From Pseudomonas palleroniana (lineage in GTDB: Bacteria; Pseudomonadota; Gammaproteobacteria; Pseudomonadales; Pseudomonadaceae), in contig NZ_PYWX01000017.1 in NCBI RefSeq assembly GCF_003031675.1, positions 62,001 through 126,000 on the forward strand: a stretch of 64,000 nucleotides of DNA, in the 5' to 3' direction. Positions within the stretch are counted from its first letter, which is position 1, and each line of letters begins with the position of its first letter. Under the pieces are notes generated by a model. It had not been told where the DNA came from. It searched no databases and saw nothing but the letters and a program-made list of their open reading frames with translations. Below are positions 29,153 through 38,226 of the stretch, piece after piece. The translations under genes were made by a program, and so were the position numbers.

Positions 29153-29484
29153 GACAAGCACTCCAGGGATTGTGTATTCCGCTATACCGGAACTTGGTTT
29201 GTAACAACGGAATAGACAGCAGAAAGTGTGCCACAGGCGCCAGCAGAAAAATATGAGCGGGATAAAGTCGTTATAAATCAGCGTGCTAATTCAAATAGCC
29301 ATATAAGGCGTTGCGCCAGCATCCAGGGTCACCTTGCTACCCAATGCCCCACCACGCAGTGATTGCTCCAGCAAAGTGCGTCACAAGCGTGTTACCGCGC
29401 CCCCTTCGAGTGCGCCCACACCGGTGCAAAAAAGCCTGCGCTGGACTAGCCTTGGCAGATTGCCACCCCACAAGGACCTCACTG
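29153..29484. other. Intergenic region upstream of the ABC operon and the small secreted protein gene
   Basis: This gap separates divergent genes. It contains the TTCCG/CGGAA dyads described separately. The part from ~29240 to 29300 is AT-rich (ATATGAGCGGG, ATATAAGGCG) and is a likely promoter zone. No further gene is supported. Confidence 0.5.
29175..29214. promoter_or_regulatory. Candidate IclR-type operator with three TTCCG/CGGAA half-sites
   Basis: TTCCG-CTATAC-CGGAA (29177-29192) is a compact dyad, and TATTCCG (29175-29181) pairs with CGGAATA (29208-29214). It sits 23 nt upstream of the binding-protein start codon, where a repressor could block transcription. The link to the IclR gene of the locus is inferred from position. 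Confidence 0.45.
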
Positions 29485-29733
29485 ATGAAGCTCAGCCTTA
29501 TTCTGGTTCTGCTCAGCTTTCTGGCCGCCGGCAGCGTTTCAGCCGCCAGCGACCGCCACGAATGCACGCAAGAACTGCAAAAACTCAAGGAAGCCTTCGA
29601 CACCAATTACACCAGCCAGAACCACCACGGCTATCGCAAGGCCAAGGCCTCTCGGGACAATGAGGAATACCGCAAATGTGCAAGCCAGGCGCGCAAGGAA
29701 CGCGAGCGACTGGAGCGCGACCGCGACGCGTGA
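29485..29733 (+). CDS. Small secreted hypothetical protein
   Basis: An 82-residue protein with a signal peptide (MKLSLILVLLSFLAAGSVSA) and AAGGA ahead of the ATG. The mature ~62 residues are highly charged and helical, with two cysteines (HECTQEL and YRKCASQ) that could form a disulfide in the periplasm, and a Lys/Arg/Glu-rich end (KERERLERDRDA). No family is recognised. It is followed 85 nt later by a thioredoxin-like gene, and both could be one unit. Confidence 0.7.
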   Translation: MKLSLILVLLSFLAAGSVSAASDRHECTQELQKLKEAFDTNYTSQNHHGYRKAKASRDNEEYRKCASQARKERERLERDRDA

Positions 29734-29818
29734 GGTGCAGGTACCTGTGAAGGTTGACAGTAGACCCGTATCTCGCCCGGCCTTAGCGTAAGCCAAGGTG
29801 CCAACGGGAGAGATACAG

Positions 29819-30151
29819 ATGAACTATGTCAACGCTGTGATTGAGGACAAGGCTGCGTTTGAGCGTGCGCTTGATACACCGAGGCCAGTATTCGTGGTGT
29901 TCACCTCAGAGAGCTGCGGAGCCTGTCGCGAGAGAATGCCAGTGTTCATGCGCATCAGCGAACCCTACAAGGACCAAATCAAACTCTTGATCCTCGATTG
30001 CGCCAATACGCCGCGCCACCCTCGGGTCGATCGTATTCCGATGCTGCTGATCTACCTCAATCAGACCCTGATCCAAAGCATTCCCGGGCTCGGTGAGCAA
30101 GCGCTCGAAAGCGCTTTCGAAGCGCACACCCGGCGACCGGTTACGGGCTAG
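29819..30151 (+). CDS. Thioredoxin-like protein
   Basis: A 110-residue thioredoxin-fold protein with active-site SCGACR (Cys33, Cys36) and the cis-Pro region IPMLLIYLN near residue 75. There is no signal peptide, so it acts in the cytoplasm. The start is set by GGGAGAG; a codon 21 nt upstream is weaker. Its CGAC centre differs from thioredoxin's CGPC and suggests an altered redox potential. The 3' end overlaps the convergent TerC gene by 11 nt. Confidence 0.85.
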   Translation: MNYVNAVIEDKAAFERALDTPRPVFVVFTSESCGACRERMPVFMRISEPYKDQIKLLILDCANTPRHPRVDRIPMLLIYLNQTLIQSIPGLGEQALESAFEAHTRRPVTG

Positions 30152-31703
30152 GCAGGGGTGCCAGGTGAACCTGGGTCACTCGCCGCTCCTCCACCGTCGC
30201 CACCGCCAGGCGCCAGCCTGCATGTTCCAGGCTGTCGCCCACCACCGGCAGGCGGTCGAGCAGGCTCATCACCAGGCCGGCCAGGGTCTGGTAATCCTCG
30301 GTGGCTACGGCATTGAAGCCGGTGCGCCGACTGACCTGGCTCAGGGTCAATGCGCCGTTGGCGCGGAAGCCGTTGCCTTCCTCGACGATATCCGGCCCTT
30401 CGATTTCGCTGGCATCGGGCAATTCACCGGCAATGGACTCCAGAATGTCGGTCATGCTCAACACGCCCATGAAATCGCCGAACTCGTTGATCACGAAGGC
30501 AATGTGGGTGGATTCCTGGCGCATCTGCTCCAGGGCGTTGAGGATCGAAAAACTCTCCAGCAGGTTGATCGCACGGCGCGCCAGGCGCTCAAGGTCAGAC
30601 TCGTGACCGGCCAGGTACTCCTTGAGCAGCTCCTTTTTGTGCACAAAGCCCAGCGGTTCATCCACCGCACCGTTGCGGATCAACGGCAAACGCGAGTAGG
30701 ACGAATGCATCAGCTTCAGGCGAATCGTCTCGGGATCGTCCGCCAGATCGATACAGTCGACCTTGGCCCTGGGCGTCATCAACGTGCGGATCGGCCGCTC
30801 GGCCAGTTGCAGCACACCGCTGATCATCACGCGCTCGCGCCGATCAAATAACGGCCCCTGGCTGGCGTCGGGCTCGCCCAGCAAGTCAGCCACGTCGTCA
30901 TCCATGCCTTCCACCGCCAGGCTGCGGCCACCCAACAAGCGCATGACCGCATGCGCGGTACGCTGGCGAACCGGCAGCGTACCTTGCGCCGACTTCTTGC
31001 GACGGGCACGGGCAATCTGGTTGAACAGTTCGATCAGGATCGAGAAGCCGATCGCCGCATACAGATAGCCCTTCGGAATATGGAAGCCCAAGCCCTCGGC
31101 GGTCAGGGCAAAACCAATCATCATCAAAAAGCCCAGGCACAACATGATCACCGTCGGGTGCGCGTTGACGAAACGGGTCAGCGGCTTGCTCGCCACAATC
31201 ATCAGGCCGATGGATACGATCACCGCGATCATCATCACGGCCAACTCGTCGACCATACCCACAGCGGTAATCACCGCATCCAGGGAGAACACCGCGTCGA
31301 GCACCACGATCTGCGCCACGATCGGCCAGAACATCGCATAGGCGACATTGCCCGTGCGCTGGGCCACATGACCTTCCAGCCGCTCGTGCAGTTCCATGGT
31401 GGCTTTGAACAACAGGAACACGCCACCAAACAGCATGATCAGGTCACGGCCGGAGAAGCTCTTGTCGAACACCTCGAACAGCGGCTGGGTGAGGGTCACC
31501 AACCAGGAAATACTTGCCAGCAGGCCCAGGCGCATCAGCAACGCCAGGGACAAACCGATCAACCGCGCACGGTCGCGTTGCTCCGGCGGCAACTTGTCGG
31601 CCAGGATCGCGATAAACACCAGGTTGTCGATACCCAGCACCAGTTCCAGCACAATCAACGTCAACAGGCCGAGCCAGGCCGTGGGGTCCGCTAACCACTC
31701 CAT
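30141..31703 (-). CDS. TerC-family membrane protein with CBS pair and CorC/HlyC domain
   Basis: A 520-residue protein like E. coli YoaE. Residues 1-240 are a TerC domain with about seven spans, including [19 protein letters not shown] with its conserved Asp and a second acidic motif [13 protein letters not shown]. Residues ~290-420 form two CBS domains ([29 protein letters not shown]), and the C-terminal ~80 residues are a CorC_HlyC domain. TerC proteins are tied to metal, notably manganese, efflux or metallation of exported proteins. A yybP-ykoY-type leader was looked for and not seen. Confidence 0.92.
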   Translation of the reverse strand: MEWLADPTAWLGLLTLIVLELVLGIDNLVFIAILADKLPPEQRDRARLIGLSLALLMRLGLLASISWLVTLTQPLFEVFDKSFSGRDLIMLFGGVFLLFKATMELHERLEGHVAQRTGNVAYAMFWPIVAQIVVLDAVFSLDAVITAVGMVDELAVMMIAVIVSIGLMIVASKPLTRFVNAHPTVIMLCLGFLMMIGFALTAEGLGFHIPKGYLYAAIGFSILIELFNQIARARRKKSAQGTLPVRQRTAHAVMRLLGGRSLAVEGMDDDVADLLGEPDASQGPLFDRRERVMISGVLQLAERPIRTLMTPRAKVDCIDLADDPETIRLKLMHSSYSRLPLIRNGAVDEPLGFVHKKELLKEYLAGHESDLERLARRAINLLESFSILNALEQMRQESTHIAFVINEFGDFMGVLSMTDILESIAGELPDASEIEGPDIVEEGNGFRANGALTLSQVSRRTGFNAVATEDYQTLAGLVMSLLDRLPVVGDSLEHAGWRLAVATVEERRVTQVHLAPLPSP

Positions 31704-32092
31704 TTATAGAACCTCTTTAGAATTTTTCAGAATGCCGGGCACGGCAATGTGCGGTCGATGGACCGGGACAAGGTTAGCAGGCGCAATACGGTAGGGTTTC
31801 AGCTGGAACAGCGGCAATGGTGGTCTTGGGGAAAGACGACTGGGAGGCTCCGAGAGGGTGTTCATGCAGGTCCTGAAATCATAAAAGGACTTGAATCGTA
31901 CAGCCTGAACACAAATTTCCTACAACGCAAAACTATTACAAAACCTGTCCTCAACGCCGCCCCGCCACCCTGTGGGAGGGGGCTTGCTCCCGATGACAGC
32001 CTGTCAGTCAACCTATCTACCGACTGATCCGCCGCCATCGGGAACCAGCCGAATCATCGCACCGCCCCACCCTCATTCCGATCTCGGCTGAG
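31704..32092. other. Intergenic region with one REP element
   Basis: The gap lies behind the SorC gene's 3' end and ahead of the TerC gene start. A single REP (TGTGGGAGGGGGCTTGCTCC, 31971-31990, then CGAT) is present. An AT-rich stretch at about 31880-31950 could hold a promoter for the TerC gene or an unannotated transcript. No gene is supported. Confidence 0.5.
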
Positions 32093-33073
32093 TCAGCCTT
32101 TACGGGTGGCATCATCCAGCGCCAGGATGGTGTGAGCGTTGGTAACCGTCGTTGCCAGCGTGTTGATCACCCCCGAGCGCAACGCACCCAGCGTCGCCGC
32201 CGCCTTGGTGTTTTCGCTGGCAATCGCTACCACATCCGGAATGCGGACCAGTTCCTGTACCGTCAAGCCGATCACCCGCCCTTGAATGGCGTTGACCGCC
32301 GGCTGGCCATGAATGTCGATGAAGTCATAGCCCATCATGTCCCCGACCGTACCGGACAACCGCGCCTGGGCAATCTCCTGGGGCGAGAACCAGCCCATGC
32401 GCACCATATTGCTGTTTTCGCTCATATCGCCAATGCCGATCAACGCGATGTCAGCGCGCCGGGCGCGGTCGAGTGTGGAACGCACGGTGTCGTTGTTGAT
32501 CAGTACGCCGCGCAATTCCGGGTTGGCCACTAAGGCAGGGGCATACAGACTTTCGCTTTCGCCACCAAAGCGCAGCGCCAGGCGCCGGCAGATATGGTCA
32601 GGGTTCATGTATTCGCCGGCCTTGAGCGAACCACCGATAGCACACACAAATGTGCAGTTGCGCGTCACCGGCAGAAAGACGTTATCGGCCACTGCGCCGA
32701 CATTGCGCCCCATGCCTACGGCGACGATCATGCCATCGCTCAACGTTTTGTTCAGGTAGTTGGCCACCAGGCTGGCGACTGCCGAGCGCTGGGTGTCGGG
32801 GTCGCTGTGGTCGACCGCGATCAACGCACGATCCAACTTGAAGCGCTCCACCAATGCCCGCTCCAGTTCGTTGTTCATCGCCGGATGCTGCAAGACGCGC
32901 ACCTCGACGATACCTTCATCCCGCGCACGCTTGAGCAGGCGGCTGACCTTGGCCCGCGACAGGTCGAAGCGCTTGGCGATGGCTTCCTGAGTGACGTTCT
33001 CAAGGTAATAGAGCATCGCCACTTCGGTCATCTGATCGATATCGCTGGCAATGCGCTGGGTACTGTCACTCAT
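32093..33073 (-). CDS. SorC/DeoR-type sugar-responsive transcriptional regulator
   Basis: A 326-residue SorC-family regulator. The N-terminal helix-turn-helix is VTQEAIAKRFDLSRAKVSRL (~27-47), and the C-terminal sugar-phosphate-binding domain shares the RpiA-like fold (DGMIVAVGMGRNVGAV, IGIGDMSENSNMV). The start MSDSTQRI was chosen over a TTG 27 nt upstream. It lies beside an RpiB-type isomerase and opposite a polyol importer operon, so it likely senses a phosphorylated intermediate of that pathway. The paired TGATCA dyads in the divergent gap are candidate operators. Confidence 0.9.
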   Translation of the reverse strand: MSDSTQRIASDIDQMTEVAMLYYLENVTQEAIAKRFDLSRAKVSRLLKRARDEGIVEVRVLQHPAMNNELERALVERFKLDRALIAVDHSDPDTQRSAVASLVANYLNKTLSDGMIVAVGMGRNVGAVADNVFLPVTRNCTFVCAIGGSLKAGEYMNPDHICRRLALRFGGESESLYAPALVANPELRGVLINNDTVRSTLDRARRADIALIGIGDMSENSNMVRMGWFSPQEIAQARLSGTVGDMMGYDFIDIHGQPAVNAIQGRVIGLTVQELVRIPDVVAIASENTKAAATLGALRSGVINTLATTVTNAHTILALDDATRKG

Positions 33074-33136
33074 GGGGACGGGCTTCCGTTTCGGCGTCAA
33101 AGGCGCATTCTCCCGACTCTTGCCCCGTTTAGTCCA

Positions 33137-33598
33137 CTACTGATGCCCATCGCGCTCAATCGCATTGATGCGCTCGACCTTGGCCCCGGAACGCGTCGCT
33201 TCGAACTCCGACTCCAGAAATGCCTTGACGATGCTTTTGGCCAATTCCGCACCGATCACTCGCGCACCGATGGACAGTATCTGCGCATCGTTGCTCTTGC
33301 GGGCACGCTCCGCCGAGTAGGTATCGTGGGCCTGGGCTGCACGAATGCCCAATACCTTGTTCGCGGAAATGGCCATGCCGATACCGGTGCCGCACACCAG
33401 CACACCCAAGCGTTGCTCACCGGCATTAATGGCGTTGGCCACGGCCAGGGCGATATCCGGATACAGCACCGGCGCGGTGGAATGAGTGCCGAAGTCGGTG
33501 ACCGGATAACCCAGCGCCTCGATATGACGCTTCAACAGCTCCTTGAGCTCGAAACCCGCTTCATCGCATCCGATAGCCACCGGGAAAGGTGTGTTCAT
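33137..33598 (-). CDS. RpiB/LacAB-family sugar-phosphate isomerase
   Basis: A 153-residue aldose-ketose isomerase. The phosphate- and sugar-binding motif GCDEAGFELKELL (~9-21), the catalytic Cys in VCGTGIGMAISANK (~67-80) and ARKSNDAQILSIGARVIG (~98-115) are all present. In tetritol pathways an RpiB homologue (DerI) converts D-erythrulose 4-phosphate to D-erythrose 4-phosphate. That role fits here, with DhaK/DhaL in the divergent operon, although ribose 5-phosphate isomerase activity is equally possible from sequence alone. Confidence 0.88.
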   Translation of the reverse strand: MNTPFPVAIGCDEAGFELKELLKRHIEALGYPVTDFGTHSTAPVLYPDIALAVANAINAGEQRLGVLVCGTGIGMAISANKVLGIRAAQAHDTYSAERARKSNDAQILSIGARVIGAELAKSIVKAFLESEFEATRSGAKVERINAIERDGHQ

Positions 33599-33632
33599 GG
33601 CGTCTGACTCCGCTGCCGTGTTTATGCTTGCG

Positions 33633-33648
33633 ACTGATCATATGATCA
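33633..33648. promoter_or_regulatory. Candidate SorC operator, RpiB-proximal
   Basis: TGATCATATGATCA (33635-33648) is a perfect 14-nt palindrome preceded by AC. It lies 37 nt upstream of the rpiB-like start codon. The half CATATGATCA recurs at 33818-33827. Confidence 0.55.
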
Positions 33649-33792
33649 TTCAGTGAAATTTCTCTCAGTCATTTCGCTTGCATTCACCCCTTTCTGTCAA
33701 GCAAGTTCTAACTGACCTAGCAGTCAAAGCGGCTTAAAGAGGCGATATTGCCACTCAGGACCAGAATCATGGCTTTTCAATGAAAGAGATTG

Positions 33793-33827
33793 ACTGATCA
33801 GAATTTCATTTGATACACATATGATCA
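33793..33827. promoter_or_regulatory. Candidate SorC operator, importer-proximal
   Basis: ACTGATCA (33793-33800) and CATATGATCA (33818-33827) repeat the two halves of the palindrome at 33633-33648, now split by 17 nt. They lie just upstream of the ABC importer operon. Confidence 0.5.
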
Positions 33828-33851
33828 CAGCAAAACATCACTGTGCGACCT

Positions 33852-33859
33852 AATAAGAA
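33852..33859 (+). promoter_or_regulatory. Hfq/Crc-type CA motif before the importer ATPase gene
   Basis: AATAAGAA fits AAnAAnAA, and GAGG plus the ATG follow within 30 nt. It is one of three such motifs in this operon, suggesting catabolite repression of its translation. Confidence 0.45.
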
Positions 33860-33881
33860 TTCACAGCACGAGGACACGCCG

Positions 33882-35369
33882 ATGGCTACGCCATTACTGC
33901 TCCAGGCTGAACACGTCGCCAAGGCTTATGCCGGGGTGCCTGCCCTGCGTGATGGGCGCCTCTCGCTGCGGGCCGGCAGCGTCCACGCCCTGTGCGGTGG
34001 CAATGGCGCAGGCAAATCGACGTTCCTGAGTATCCTGATGGGCATCACCCAACGTGACGCCGGGACCATTCTGCTCAACGGCGCACCGGTGCAGTTCAAC
34101 CGCCCAGGCGAAGCCTTGGCGGCGGGGATCGCGATGATCACCCAGGAGCTGGAGCCCATCCCCTACATGACCGTCGCCGAAAATATCTGGCTGGGCCGCG
34201 AACCGCGCCGCGCCGGCTGTATCGTCGACAGCAAGACCCTCAACCGTCGCACCCGCGAGCTGCTTGAAAGCCTGGAGTTCGACGTCGACGCGACCCAGCC
34301 CATGCACCGCCTGAGCGTGGCGCAGATCCAACTGGTGGAAATAGCCAAGGCATTCAGCCATGACTGTCAGGTGATGATCATGGACGAACCCACCTCGGCC
34401 ATCGGCGAGCGCGAGGCTGAAACCCTGTTCAAGGCGATCCGCCGCCTCACCGCCCGAGGTGCCGGTATCGTGTATGTGTCGCACCGCCTGAGCGAGCTGG
34501 CGCAGATCGCCGACGACTACAGCATCTTTCGCGATGGCGCCTTTGTAGAAAGCGGGCGCATGGCAGATATCGATCGCAACCACCTGGTGCGTGGCATCGT
34601 CGGCCAGGAACTGACGCGCATCGACCACAAGGTCGGCCGCGAATGCGCCGCCAGTACCTGCCTGCAAGTGGACAACCTGAGTCGCGCCGGCGAATTCCAC
34701 GACATCAGCCTGCAACTGCGCCAGGGGGAAATCCTCGGCATCTATGGCCTGATGGGGTCGGGGCGCAGTGAATTCCTCAACTGCATCTATGGCCTGACCA
34801 CACCGGATTCCGGCAGCGTCACCCTGCACGGCAAGCCCATGCCGATCGGCCTGCCCAAGGCCACGATCAATGCCGGCGTATCCCTGGTTACCGAAGACCG
34901 TAAAGACAGCGGCCTGGTGCTGACCGGCAGCATTCTTTCCAACATTGCCCTGTCGGCCTACAAGCGCTTGTCGAACTGGTCGTTGATCAATGCGCGCAAG
35001 GAAACCCAACTGGCCCGCGACATGGTCAAGCGCCTGCAGATCAAGACCACGTCACTGGACCTGCCGGTGGCCTCCATGAGCGGCGGCAACCAACAGAAAG
35101 TCGTGCTCGCCAAATGCTTGTCCACCGAGCCGGTGTGCCTGCTGTGCGATGAACCGACCCGCGGTATCGACGAAGGCGCCAAACAGGAGATCTACCACCT
35201 GCTCGATCAGTTCGTGAGGGCCGGCGGCGCGGCCATCGTGGTGTCGTCGGAAGCCCCTGAGTTGCTGCACCTGAGTGATCGCATCGCCGTATTCAAAGGC
35301 GGCAGGCTGGTGACCATCAGTACTGACACCGCCCTTTCCCAGGAAGCCTTGTTGAGTCTTGCCTCATGA
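33882..35369 (+). CDS. Sugar/polyol ABC transporter ATP-binding protein (RbsA type)
   Basis: A 495-residue double ATPase of the CUT2 class. The first half has Walker A GGNGAGKST (~38-46) and MIMDEPTSAIGEREAE. The second half has the typical degenerate P-loop GLMGSGRSEF and a canonical signature MSGGNQQKVVLAKCL (~398). The start MATPLLLQAEHVAKAY follows GAGG. It overlaps the permease gene by 4 nt. Confidence 0.94.
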   Translation: MATPLLLQAEHVAKAYAGVPALRDGRLSLRAGSVHALCGGNGAGKSTFLSILMGITQRDAGTILLNGAPVQFNRPGEALAAGIAMITQELEPIPYMTVAENIWLGREPRRAGCIVDSKTLNRRTRELLESLEFDVDATQPMHRLSVAQIQLVEIAKAFSHDCQVMIMDEPTSAIGEREAETLFKAIRRLTARGAGIVYVSHRLSELAQIADDYSIFRDGAFVESGRMADIDRNHLVRGIVGQELTRIDHKVGRECAASTCLQVDNLSRAGEFHDISLQLRQGEILGIYGLMGSGRSEFLNCIYGLTTPDSGSVTLHGKPMPIGLPKATINAGVSLVTEDRKDSGLVLTGSILSNIALSAYKRLSNWSLINARKETQLARDMVKRLQIKTTSLDLPVASMSGGNQQKVVLAKCLSTEPVCLLCDEPTRGIDEGAKQEIYHLLDQFVRAGGAAIVVSSEAPELLHLSDRIAVFKGGRLVTISTDTALSQEALLSLAS

Positions 35370-36343
35370 ATGCCAAAACCCTTGCTGCTCCGATTACCGC
35401 CGCGCCGCGCAATCGCCTGCGCCTTTCCATCGACCGCTTCGGCCTGCCGCTGGTGTTTATCCTGCTGTGCGGGGTGATGGCATTTTCCAGCGAATACTTC
35501 ATGACCTGGCGCAACTGGATGGACATCCTGCGCCAGACCTCCATCAACGGCATCCTGGCCGTAGGCATGACCTACGTGATCCTGACCAAGGGCATCGACC
35601 TGTCGGTGGGCTCGATCCTGGCCTTCGCCGGGCTGTGCAGCGCCATGGTTGCCACTCAGGGCTACGGCCTGCTGGCCGCCGTGAGCGCGGGGATGTTTGC
35701 CGGGGCGATGCTCGGCGTGGTGAACGGCTTCATGGTCGCCAACCTGTCGATCCCGCCCTTCGTGGCGACCTTGGGCATGCTCAGCGTGGCACGAGGCATG
35801 ACGTTCATCCTCAACGACGGCAGCCCGATCACCGACCTGCCCGACGCTTACCTGGCGCTGGGTATCGGCAAGATCGGCCCGATTGGCGTGCCGATCATCA
35901 TCTTTGCCGTGGTCGCGCTGATCTTCTGGATGGTGCTGCGCTACACCACCTACGGCCGTTATGTGTATGCGGTAGGCGGCAACGAAAAGAGCGCACGCAC
36001 TTCCGGCATTGGCGTACGCAAAGTGATGTTTTCGGTGTACGTGGTTTCGGGCCTGCTCGCCGGGCTGGCCGGCGTGGTGCTGTCGGCCCGCACCACATCC
36101 GCCCTGCCCCAGGCCGGGGTGTCCTATGAGCTGGACGCGATTGCCGCGGTGGTGATCGGCGGCACCAGCCTGTCGGGCGGCACCGGCAGCATTGTCGGCA
36201 CGCTGTTTGGTGCGTTGTTGATCGGCGTGATCAACAACGGGTTGAACCTGCTCGGCGTGTCCTCCTATTACCAGCAGGTCGCCAAGGGCCTGATCATCGT
36301 GTTCGCAGTACTGATTGACGTGTGGCGCAAGAAAAAACCCTAA
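35366..36343 (+). CDS. Sugar/polyol ABC transporter permease (RbsC type)
   Basis: A 325-residue CUT2 permease with about eight to ten spans. Family segments are GMTYVILTKGIDLSVGSIL (~70-88), SIPPFVATLGMLSVARGMTF (~128) and GGTSLSGGTGSIVGTLFGAL (~270). It begins with ATG overlapping the ATPase gene stop. One permease gene suggests a homodimeric channel. Confidence 0.95.
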   Translation: MNAKTLAAPITAAPRNRLRLSIDRFGLPLVFILLCGVMAFSSEYFMTWRNWMDILRQTSINGILAVGMTYVILTKGIDLSVGSILAFAGLCSAMVATQGYGLLAAVSAGMFAGAMLGVVNGFMVANLSIPPFVATLGMLSVARGMTFILNDGSPITDLPDAYLALGIGKIGPIGVPIIIFAVVALIFWMVLRYTTYGRYVYAVGGNEKSARTSGIGVRKVMFSVYVVSGLLAGLAGVVLSARTTSALPQAGVSYELDAIAAVVIGGTSLSGGTGSIVGTLFGALLIGVINNGLNLLGVSSYYQQVAKGLIIVFAVLIDVWRKKKP

Positions 36344-36355
36344 AGAACGACCCAC

Positions 36356-36363
36356 AACAATAA
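36356..36363 (+). promoter_or_regulatory. Hfq/Crc-type CA motif before the binding-protein gene
   Basis: AACAATAA fits AAnAAnAA and directly abuts the CGGAG ribosome-binding site of the binding-protein gene. Confidence 0.55.
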
Positions 36364-36377
36364 CCGGAGTTCTACTC

Positions 36378-37385
36378 ATGAAACTTGGTACCACCTTGGC
36401 CGCCGTGGCGGCCCTCTCCCTGCTCGCCAGCAGTATCACCCTGGCCGCCGAAGGCAAGTCCTACAAGATCGGCGCGGCCGTCTACGGCCTCAAGGGCCAG
36501 TTCATGCAGAATTGGGTGCGCGAGCTGAAGGAACACCCGGCCGTCAAGGACGGCACCGTGCAGTTGACCATTTTCGACGGCAACTACGACGCCCTGACCC
36601 AGAACAACCAGATCGAAAACATGGTGACCCAGCACTACGACGCCATCCTGTTCGTGCCGATCGACACCAAGGCCGGCGTCGGCACCGTCAAGCAAGCCAT
36701 GAGCAACGACGTAGTGGTCATCGCGTCCAATACCAAAGTCGCCGATGCCGCCGTCCCTTATGTGGGTAACGACGATGTGGAGGGTGGTCGCCTGCAGGCC
36801 CAGGCCATGGTTGACAAGCTCAACGGCAAAGGCAACGTGGTGATCATCCAGGGCCCGATTGGCCAATCGGCGCAAATCGACCGGGAAAAAGGCGAGCTGG
36901 AAGTGCTCGGTCAACACCCCGAGATCAAGATCATCGAGAAAAAAACCGCCAACTGGGACCGCGCCCAAGCCCTCGCACTGACCGAAGACTGGTTGAACGC
37001 CCACCCCAAAGGCATCAACGGTGTGATCGCGCAGAACGATGACATGGCCCTGGGCGCCGTGCAGGCGCTGAAGTCCCACGGCTTGACCGCCAAAGACGTG
37101 CCGGTGACCTCGATTGACGGCATGCCCGATGCGATCCAGGCGGCGAAGAAAGGCGAAGTCACCACCTTCCTCCAGGACGCCCAGGCCCAGTCCCAAGGTG
37201 CGCTGGATGTAGCGCTGCGCGCCTTGGCCGGCAAGGACTACAAACCCCAGTCGGTGATCTGGGAGCGCTATGCCAAAGAGCTGAAATGGGCTGAGGGCAC
37301 GGCCAAGAACTACATCCTGCCGTGGGTGCCGGTGACCGACGCCAACGCCGACGCCCTGTACAAACAAGTCAGCGGCGGCAAATAG
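36378..37385 (+). CDS. Sugar/polyol ABC transporter, periplasmic binding protein
   Basis: A 335-residue Peripla_BP_4-family protein with a signal peptide (LGTTLAAVAALSLLASSITL, then AAEG). Ligand-fold blocks are FDGNYDALTQNNQIENMVTQ (~64-83), VPYVGNDDVEGGRLQAQAMV (~128-148) and GVIAQNDDMALGAVQALKSH (~215). Such proteins bind pentoses, tetritols or other polyols; the genes that follow favour a tetritol. A ribosome-binding site and CA motif precede it. Confidence 0.93.
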   Translation: MKLGTTLAAVAALSLLASSITLAAEGKSYKIGAAVYGLKGQFMQNWVRELKEHPAVKDGTVQLTIFDGNYDALTQNNQIENMVTQHYDAILFVPIDTKAGVGTVKQAMSNDVVVIASNTKVADAAVPYVGNDDVEGGRLQAQAMVDKLNGKGNVVIIQGPIGQSAQIDREKGELEVLGQHPEIKIIEKKTANWDRAQALALTEDWLNAHPKGINGVIAQNDDMALGAVQALKSHGLTAKDVPVTSIDGMPDAIQAAKKGEVTTFLQDAQAQSQGALDVALRALAGKDYKPQSVIWERYAKELKWAEGTAKNYILPWVPVTDANADALYKQVSGGK

Positions 37386-37445
37386 CTATTGGCCTGAAAC
37401 ACCGCCCACATTGGATCGTCACAGCACTCACAAGAGGAGCCATGC

Positions 37446-38201
37446 ATGTCTGGATTCTGGAACCAAGCCTTCGACCTCAGCGGCCGTTGCGCCGTGATCA
37501 CCGGCGGTGCCGCCGGGATCGGCCTGGCCTGCGCCACCCTGCTGGCCGAACGCGGCGCCCGCGTGGCGCTGCTGGACCGTGATCCGGCGGTCGTGGATGT
37601 CGCGGCAAGCCTGGGTGCCGAACATCTGGGTATCGCCGTCGACCTCAGCCGGATCAGCCAGGTGCAACACACCATCGACCAGGTGTTCGAACACTTTCAA
37701 CGCCTGGATTACTTGATCAACAGCGCCGGCATCGCGCTGCTGGACAAAGCCATCGACGTCAGCGAAAGCGCCTGGGACAGCACCCTGGACATCAACCTGA
37801 AAGCCAGTTTTTTCGTGGCCCAGGCCTGCGCCAGGCACATGCTGGCCCAGGGCGCCGGGCGTATCGTCAACCTCGCCTCCCAGGCTGCCGTGATCGGCCT
37901 CGACCGCCACGTTGCCTATTGCGCCAGCAAGGCCGCGATCGTCGGCATGACCAAGGTATTGGCCATGGAATGGGCGCCGCAGATCAACGTCAACGCCATC
38001 TCCCCGACCATCGTCGAGACTGCCCTGGGCAAGAAAGCCTGGGCCGGTGAAGTGGGTGAGCGGGCCAAACTGCAGATCCCGGCGGGCCGTTTTGCCCAGC
38101 CCGAAGAAATCGCCGGGCTGGCGCTGTACCTGCTCAGCGATGCCGCACAGATGATTACCGGCGCCAACATGGTGATCGACGGCGGCTACAGCATTCAGTA
38201 A
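37446..38201 (+). CDS. Short-chain dehydrogenase, candidate threitol dehydrogenase
   Basis: A 251-residue SDR. NAD-binding TGGAAGIG (19-26), NSAG (92-95) and catalytic Ser145, Tyr158 and Lys162 (YCASK) are present. It closely follows the importer and precedes a zinc dehydrogenase, and C-terminal QPEEIAGLALYLLSD and MVIDGGYSIQ are typical of polyol dehydrogenases. In mycobacterial tetritol pathways an SDR (DthD) oxidises D-threitol to D-erythrulose; the same role is proposed here by context. Confidence 0.85.
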   Translation: MSGFWNQAFDLSGRCAVITGGAAGIGLACATLLAERGARVALLDRDPAVVDVAASLGAEHLGIAVDLSRISQVQHTIDQVFEHFQRLDYLINSAGIALLDKAIDVSESAWDSTLDINLKASFFVAQACARHMLAQGAGRIVNLASQAAVIGLDRHVAYCASKAAIVGMTKVLAMEWAPQINVNAISPTIVETALGKKAWAGEVGERAKLQIPAGRFAQPEEIAGLALYLLSDAAQMITGANMVIDGGYSIQ

Positions 38202-38226
38202 TTCTTTTTTGTCGTGAGGTTCTGTC

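Noticed and set aside
31704..31880. Manganese (yybP-ykoY) riboswitch before the TerC-family gene
   Set aside because: The conserved loop sequences of that riboswitch class could not be found on the minus strand.
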